From Siccirubricoccus sp. G192 (GTDB lineage Bacteria > Pseudomonadota > Alphaproteobacteria > Acetobacterales > Acetobacteraceae), in contig NZ_JAHREN010000001.1 of the NCBI RefSeq assembly GCF_019084075.1, positions 2,081,501 through 2,145,500 of the forward strand: DNA of 64,000 nt. Reading direction: 5' to 3'. A program made the position numbers and the translations under genes. Below, in pieces: positions 59,201-64,000 of this stretch. The notes under the pieces were generated by a model. The model was not told the DNA's origin. It did not search any database and worked only from the letters and a program-made list of their open reading frames with translations. How positions within the stretch are numbered: the stretch's first letter is position 1; every line of letters begins with the position of its first letter.

Positions 59201-60298
59201 ATGGTGGCAGCGCTCCGCCCGGGCCGCCGCCATCTTCTGGCCGCGGCAGCAACCGTGGCGGGGGCATTGCCGGCCCAGGCCACCGAAGGCTTGCGGAGTA
59301 TCGCCGCCAGGCATGGCGTCACCTATGGCTGCGCCGTGCAGGCGGACTGGCTGCAGACCGATGCCGTCTATGCCGCGGCCATCGCCCGGGAAGCCGCCGC
59401 CCTGGTGCCGGAAGGCGGCGCGAAATGGTGGGATCTCCGCCCGGCGGAGGGCCGCTTCGACTTCAGTGCCCTGGATGCCATCACCGGCTTCGCCGCGAAG
59501 CATGGCCAGGTGGTGCGCGGCCATACCCTGGTCTGGCACGCCGCCATGCGCCCCTGGACGGAGGCGGCGCTGGAGGCGGGGCCCGCCCGCGCCCGGCGGG
59601 AGCTGGAGGCGCATCTGGACGGCGTGCTCGGCCATGCCGCCGGCAGCATCCGCGACTGGGACGTGGCGAACGAGGCCGTGGCCGATCCCTGGAACTCCAC
59701 CGAATTGCTGAAGGACAGTCCCTGGCTGCGCGCCCTTGGCCCCGCCTATCTCGATCTTGCCTTCCGCTTGGCCCGCGCGCGCGACCTCGGCCTCACGCTC
59801 ACCTACAACGACTATGGCTGCGAGCATGACACCCCGCATGATGCGGAGAAGCGCCGCCGCGTGCTGGCGCTGGTGCGCGGCATGCTGGACCGGGGCGTGC
59901 CGATCGATGCGGTGGGGTTGCAGGGCCACCTGCACCGTGATGCCGCTTTTTCCGCACCGGCGCTGGCGAGCTTTGTGCGAAGCCTGCGCGATCTCGGCCT
60001 CGCCGTCCTCATCACCGAACTTGATGTGATCGAGCCACCGGAGCCCTCGGACCCGGCGCCGCGCGATGCAGCGGCCGCGGCCATCACCCATGCCTTCGTC
60101 TCGACGGTGCTGGAGGCCGGGGGACGGGCGGTGCTGACCTGGGGCATCACCGATCCCTATAGCTGGGCCAATACCGAACCGGCCATGGCCCGGGCGGATG
60201 GGCTGCCGGGGCGGCCGCTGCCGCTCGACGCCGGCTTTCGCCCGAAGCCGATGTGGCACGCGCTGGCCCGCGCCTTCGCCGGCCAGCCCTGGCCCTGA
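59201..60298 (+). CDS. Endo-1,4-beta-xylanase, GH10
   Basis: 365 residues. Export signal LRPGRRHLLAAAATVAGALP with paired arginines, possibly Tat. Single (beta/alpha)8 GH10 domain with no carbohydrate-binding module: GHTLVWHAAMRPW, acid/base glutamate in DWDVANEAVADPWN (about residue 158), nucleophile glutamate in LITELDVIEP (about 272), and VLTWGITDPYSW. All catalytic positions are present, so it should cleave xylan or a related glycan. It starts 19 bp after the ferritin-like gene. GH10 is unexpected in this neighbourhood; lateral gain is possible, though base composition looks like the surroundings. Confidence 0.9.
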   Translation: MVAALRPGRRHLLAAAATVAGALPAQATEGLRSIAARHGVTYGCAVQADWLQTDAVYAAAIAREAAALVPEGGAKWWDLRPAEGRFDFSALDAITGFAAKHGQVVRGHTLVWHAAMRPWTEAALEAGPARARRELEAHLDGVLGHAAGSIRDWDVANEAVADPWNSTELLKDSPWLRALGPAYLDLAFRLARARDLGLTLTYNDYGCEHDTPHDAEKRRRVLALVRGMLDRGVPIDAVGLQGHLHRDAAFSAPALASFVRSLRDLGLAVLITELDVIEPPEPSDPAPRDAAAAAITHAFVSTVLEAGGRAVLTWGITDPYSWANTEPAMARADGLPGRPLPLDAGFRPKPMWHALARAFAGQPWP

Positions 60299-60480
60299 CG
60301 GATTTGGCCCGGCACCCGCCGCCGGGACGGAAACGCCGTGGAGGATGGCCCTGATGCTCTCCACCTTGCCCGGCGCCGAGACGCCCGCGGCGCAGACGGC
60401 GCGCTCCAGCGGAGGATGCATCCGGGCCGCGGGAAAGCTGCGGCACGCGACCGCCGCACCATAACGGGCTTGCCGCCGGC

Positions 60481-62008
60481 CTATTCCCGCCCGCGCAGCG
60501 GCACCTCGCGCAATGCGAGCGCGAAGCCCAGCGCCACCGCCAGGATCGCCGAGGCCACGCCGAAGACCAGGGAGAAGGTTTCCCTCGCCGTCTGCCGCAG
60601 CGCCTGCAGCAGCGCCGCATCCACCCCGCCGTCGTGCCCCGCCCGCATCAGCGCGAGCCCCGGGCTTTCCCCGAGTGCCGCCGCGCCGCCCAGCGCCTCC
60701 GCCCCCGCGGCCAGCCCGCCAAGCAGGATGGCCGAGAGCAGCGCCACGCCGAAGGCGCCGCCCATCAGCCGGAAGAACATCATGCAGGAGACGCCGATGC
60801 CGCCATCCTTCGGCTCCAGCGCGTTCTGGACGGTGACCGTCATCGGCGAGAACTGGCAGCCGAAGGCGAGGCCCAGCAGCAGCGTCACGGCGGAATCCAG
60901 CAGCAGCGAATGGCCGAGGCCGATCAGCGCGATCAGCGCGCTCATCAGCGTCGCGACCGAAGTGCCCATGATCGGCAGGAAACGGTAGCGCCCGGTCCAC
61001 GTCACCGCCTGGCCTGCCAGGAAGGAGCCGGTGACGCTGCCGAGCGTCATGGCGATCATCCGCAGGCCCGCCTCATTGGGGGAAAGCCCGGATACCAGCT
61101 GGTAGTAGAGCGGGATCAGGATCACCAGCGCCGTCATCATCATGGAAGCGAGGCAGGTGATGACGATGGCCACGGTGAAGATCGGATTGCGGAACAGGTG
61201 CAGCGGCAGCATCGGCTCCGGCGCGCTCGCCTCCTGCACCAGCAGCGCCGCCAGGAACACCGCGCCGAGCACGAAGCAGCCAAGCGCCGCCGGCGAGAGC
61301 CAAGACCCGGCGCGCTGCACATAGGTGATGCCGAGCAGGAAGGGCGTGAAGGCCAGCAGGATCAGGACCGCGCCCAGCCAGTCGATCCGCGGCCGCCGCG
61401 TCGGCCGCGGCAGCCGGCGCAATTGCAGATACGTCATCGCGAAGGCAGCCGCGCCCAGGGGCAGGTTGATCCAGAAGATCCAGTGCCAGGACAGATGGCT
61501 CGAGAACAGCCCGCCCAGCACCGGGCCGATGACATTGGCGGTGGCGAAGGCGGTGGAGAGGTAGCCCTGCACCCGCCCGCGCTCGCGCGGCGGCAGGATG
61601 TCCCCCACCACCGCCAGCGACACGGCGCGCAGCCCGCCGCCGCCCAACCCCTGCACCACGCGTGCCGCGATGAGCGCCAGCATCGTGGGCGCCAGCGCCG
61701 AGAGCATCGATCCCCCCGACAAAGACCGCGACCGAGACCAGCAGCACCGGCCGCCGCCCGAAAAGATCCGAGAGCCGCCCATAGATCGGCGTGGTGACGG
61801 TGGAGGCGATGAGATAGGCGGAGACCACCCAGGGCATCAGATCCCAGCCGCCGAGATCCTGGGCGATGGAGGAGAGCGCGGTCGCGACGATGGTCTGGTC
61901 GAGGCTGGACAGGAACAACGCCAGCATCAGCCCGATGACGATGGTGCGCACCTCCCGCGGCGAGAAGGCAGGGGCGGGGAGGGCGGCAGGGTTCGGGGTG
62001 TCGCGCAA
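60481..62008 (-). CDS. DHA2 family multidrug efflux transporter (EmrB/QacA-like), frameshifted
   Basis: 508 residues after repair, 14 hydrophobic segments expected for DHA2. The N-terminal half has TIVIGLMLALFLSSLDQTIV (the DHA2 motif with the membrane aspartate) and YGRLSDLFGRRPVLL. One base too many in a C6 run (61712-61717) breaks the frame; repaired, VAVFVGGSMLSALAPTM continues to GGGGLRAVSLAVVGDILPP and to ALREVPLRGRE. The start is uncertain: no good ATG, and TTG 62008 (LRDTPNPAALP) is used here. Drug/proton antiport is the family role. Convergent with GH10, divergent from the SDR gene. Confidence 0.8.
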
Positions 62009-62274
62009 GGCGGAACAGTCTAGTGGCGGACGGCCCCGGCGCCAAGCCAATGCGCGTTGACGGGCCGGGATGTCCTCGCCGGGCTTCCCGGAAGGCCAGG
62101 CTTTCCGCAAGGCCGGACCGATATGCTGCTCGCCATCCTGCCCCGATCCGCTCCGCCCGCACCTTGCCGGAGGCCCTCGGAACCGCGCCGGCGCATCCGC
62201 GGTTTGCGCCCTGACAAGGACGGACAGCCGGCCGCGGGCTAGTCCCAAGGCCAGAATTGGAAGGAAGCCTGCAC

Positions 62275-63030
62275 ATGCCTGGACGACTGGAGAGCAAGAC
62301 GGCCGTGATCACGGGCGCGAGCAGCGGCATCGGCCGGGCGATCGCGCAGCGCTACTTGGAGGAAGGCGCGCGGGTGGTGCTGTTCGGGCGCAACCGCGCC
62401 GGGCTGGAGGAGGTGGCATCGGCGGCGCCCGGCCGGGCGCATGTCGTCGTCGGCGACGTGACCCGCCCCGACGACCTGCGCCGGCTGGCCGAGGAGGCCG
62501 GACAGCGCTTCGGCCGGATCGACATCGCCCTGCCCAATGCCGGCATCGCGCGCGTCCTGCCCTTTGCGGAGAGCACGCCCGAGGCCATGGACGAGCAGTT
62601 CCGCATCAACCTGTTCGGCGCGGTGGAGACGGTGCGCCTGCTGCTGCCGCTGTTCGGCGAGACGGGCGGCGCGGTGCTCTTCATCACCACCTTCCTTGCC
62701 CGGGTCGGCCTGCCCGGACTTGCGGCCTATAGCGCGAGCAAGGCGGCGCTTGGCTCCTTCGCGCGGACACTGGCGGTGGAACTGGCGCCGCGCGGCATCC
62801 GGGTGAACGCGATCGCCCCCGGCCCCATAGAGACGCCGCTCTGGGGCACCGTCGGATTGCCGCCGGAGGTTCTGGCCGAGACGGCGCGCCAAGTGACGCA
62901 GCGGCTTCTGCCCGGCCGCTTCGGCAAGCCGGAGGATATCGCCGAGGCGGCGGTCTTCCTGGCCTCGGATGCCGCGCGCAACATTTTCGGCCAGGAGATC
63001 GTCATCGACGGCGGCTATACCGTGGGCTGA
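62275..63030 (+). CDS. SDR family oxidoreductase
   Basis: 251 residues, classical short-chain dehydrogenase: TAVITGASSGIGRAIAQRY for the cofactor (TGxxxGxG), LPNAGIARV for the NNAG-type motif, catalytic YSASKAALG, and NAIAPGPIETPLWG. Arg in FGRNRAGLEE after beta-2 suggests NADP(H). GGAAGGA lies 10 bp before ATG 62275. Substrate not predictable. A long inverted repeat separates it from the uronate dehydrogenase. Confidence 0.9.
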   Translation: MPGRLESKTAVITGASSGIGRAIAQRYLEEGARVVLFGRNRAGLEEVASAAPGRAHVVVGDVTRPDDLRRLAEEAGQRFGRIDIALPNAGIARVLPFAESTPEAMDEQFRINLFGAVETVRLLLPLFGETGGAVLFITTFLARVGLPGLAAYSASKAALGSFARTLAVELAPRGIRVNAIAPGPIETPLWGTVGLPPEVLAETARQVTQRLLPGRFGKPEDIAEAAVFLASDAARNIFGQEIVIDGGYTVG

Positions 63031-63037
63031 CCCATCT

Positions 63038-63122
63038 ACGGCGCGGGCGGGCCGGGGGCACCGGGCGCAGGGCCTGGCACCAAGGGAGACCGGTCCGGGC
63101 CGCCGAACGGCGCCCGCGCCGT
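63038..63122. repeat. 12-bp inverted repeat with 61-base loop
   Basis: ACGGCGCGGGCG (63038-63049) and CGCCCGCGCCGT (63111-63122) are perfect complements and are followed by TTTGCC. The loop itself is G/C-rich and can fold. It fills most of the 154-bp gap between the SDR and uronate dehydrogenase genes and may attenuate or end transcription. Confidence 0.5.
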
Positions 63123-63184
63123 TTGCCTGTATGGCGCGCACCCCGCATCATGCGCCGCCACCCCTGGTCAGGAGGAAGCCTGCC

Positions 63185-64000
63185 ATGCCCGCCATCCCGG
63201 AAAAGCCCGTCCTGCTCACCGGCGCCGCCGGCAATCTTGGTCGCGTGCTGGCGCGGGAGCTGGCGGCGATGGGCTGGACCCTGCGGCTCACCGACATCCA
63301 TTCCTTCCCCGAGGCGCTGCCGCCGCGCGCCGAATTCATCCGCGCCGACCTGAACGATGGCGTCGCGCTGCTGCGCCAGGCGGAGGGCTGCGGCGCCATC
63401 CTGCACTTCGGCGGCATCAGCGTGGAGCAACCCTTCGAGACCGTCTTCGGCCCCAATCTCCGTGGCCTCTATCACGTGTATGAGGCAGCGCGGCGGGAAC
63501 AGGCGCGGGTGGTCTTCGCCAGCTCCAACCACTCCATCGGCTTCCATGAACGCCCGCAAGGCAACGAGGCCAGGATCGATGCCGACTGCGCCTTCCGGCC
63601 GGATGGCTATTACGGGCTGTCGAAAGCCTATGGCGAACTGATGGGCCGGCTCTACTGGGACAAGCACGGGGTCGAGAACGTCAATCTGCGCATCGGCTCC
63701 TGCCTGCCGGAGCCGCTGGAGGCGCGGATGCTCGCCACCTGGCTCTCCTATGCCGACCTGGTGCGGCTTGCGGCGGCGGCGGTCATGGCGCCGCGCACCG
63801 GGCATTGCGTGATCTGGGCCTGCTCCGCCAACCCCGCCAGCTTCTGGGGCGAGGACCATCGCGCGCGCATCGGCTGGCAGCCGCAGGACACGGCGGAGGC
63901 GTTCCGCGCGCGCATCGCCGGCAAGCTTTCCGGCGATCCGGTGGTCGAGCGCTACCAGGGCGGCGCCTATGCCGGCATGGACTACACGCGGGCGCAGCCC
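63185..64000 (+). CDS. udh: NAD-dependent uronate dehydrogenase (cut by window end)
   Basis: 272 residues are present and no stop is reached, so only the last few residues should be missing. Extended SDR: VLLTGAAGNLGRVLARELAA binds NAD, IRADLND follows beta-3, and GGISVEQPFETVFGPNLRGL, VVFASSNHSIGFHE and YYGLSKAYGELMGRLY (YxxxK catalytic pair) match bacterial uronate dehydrogenase. Oxidises glucuronate or galacturonate to the aldarolactone. It could use glucuronate released from xylan, which would fit the GH10 enzyme 3 kb upstream. GGAGG lies 12 bp before the ATG. Confidence 0.82.
   Translation, partial: MPAIPEKPVLLTGAAGNLGRVLARELAAMGWTLRLTDIHSFPEALPPRAEFIRADLNDGVALLRQAEGCGAILHFGGISVEQPFETVFGPNLRGLYHVYEAARREQARVVFASSNHSIGFHERPQGNEARIDADCAFRPDGYYGLSKAYGELMGRLYWDKHGVENVNLRIGSCLPEPLEARMLATWLSYADLVRLAAAAVMAPRTGHCVIWACSANPASFWGEDHRARIGWQPQDTAEAFRARIAGKLSGDPVVERYQGGAYAGMDYTRAQP

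Overview
The window is high-GC, densely packed alphaproteobacterial chromosome, most likely from the Acetobacteraceae (Roseomonas-like). This rests on my recognition of gene content: two orphan tricarboxylate-transporter (Bug/TctC) receptors, an F1-only ATP synthase operon atpHAGDC, the rsmB/rpe/heparinase/glycosyltransferase/purH order, and dnaX-ybaB-recR beside a small SRP RNA. The genus is an inference. I found no tRNA, rRNA, CRISPR array, transposase or prophage.

Layout. 1-3.7 kb: end of the succinate dehydrogenase operon (sdhA partial, sdhB) and a peptide-type ABC binding protein. 3.7-13.7 kb: a Bug receptor, then a compact nitric-oxide/low-oxygen island. The island holds mog and the di-iron repair protein RIC; an NsrR-type regulator; a B12-dependent class II ribonucleotide reductase and a ubiquinone hydroxylase; YbaN and NnrS; a small DUF1858 redox protein; and a Crp/Fnr regulator. 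Three sets of candidate operator palindromes lie between these genes. 14-20 kb: a small membrane protein, an MFS transporter, and a leuCDB-Bug operon. 20-30 kb: a coupled DedA/GT39 pair, rsmB, rpe, heparinase-like, GT4, purH and rmuC. 30-35.5 kb: CNT nucleoside transporter, DUF4336, cupin, class III aminotransferase, amino-acid binding protein and CsbD. 35.8-40.4 kb: recR, ybaB, dnaX, SRP RNA, nudC and a lipoprotein. 40.5-51.8 kb: hybrid histidine kinase, polA, zinc-finger protein, membrane protein, xerC, DUF484, transaldolase, priA and DUF29. 51.8-64 kb: MFS, atpHAGDC, a di-iron ferritin-like protein, a GH10 xylanase, a DHA2 efflux protein, an SDR and a uronate dehydrogenase cut by the window end.

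Reading-frame damage. Thirteen genes are broken by seventeen single-base frame changes. At least thirteen lie in G or C runs of five to nine bases, and fifteen are repaired by removing one base. Essential genes (polA, dnaX, priA) are affected, so I interpret most of these as consensus errors in the sequence and describe each gene as its repaired product. A real biological cause is listed as a finding to be tested.

Most interesting signals: the NO island that pairs an NsrR-like regulator with a class II ribonucleotide reductase; the twin TGGTAT-N5-ATACCA palindromes in front of that regulator; an intergenic hairpin family whose terminal TAGAGC supplies the stop codon of the neighbouring gene; and a translationally coupled DedA/GT39 pair that may form an undecaprenyl-phosphate recycling unit.
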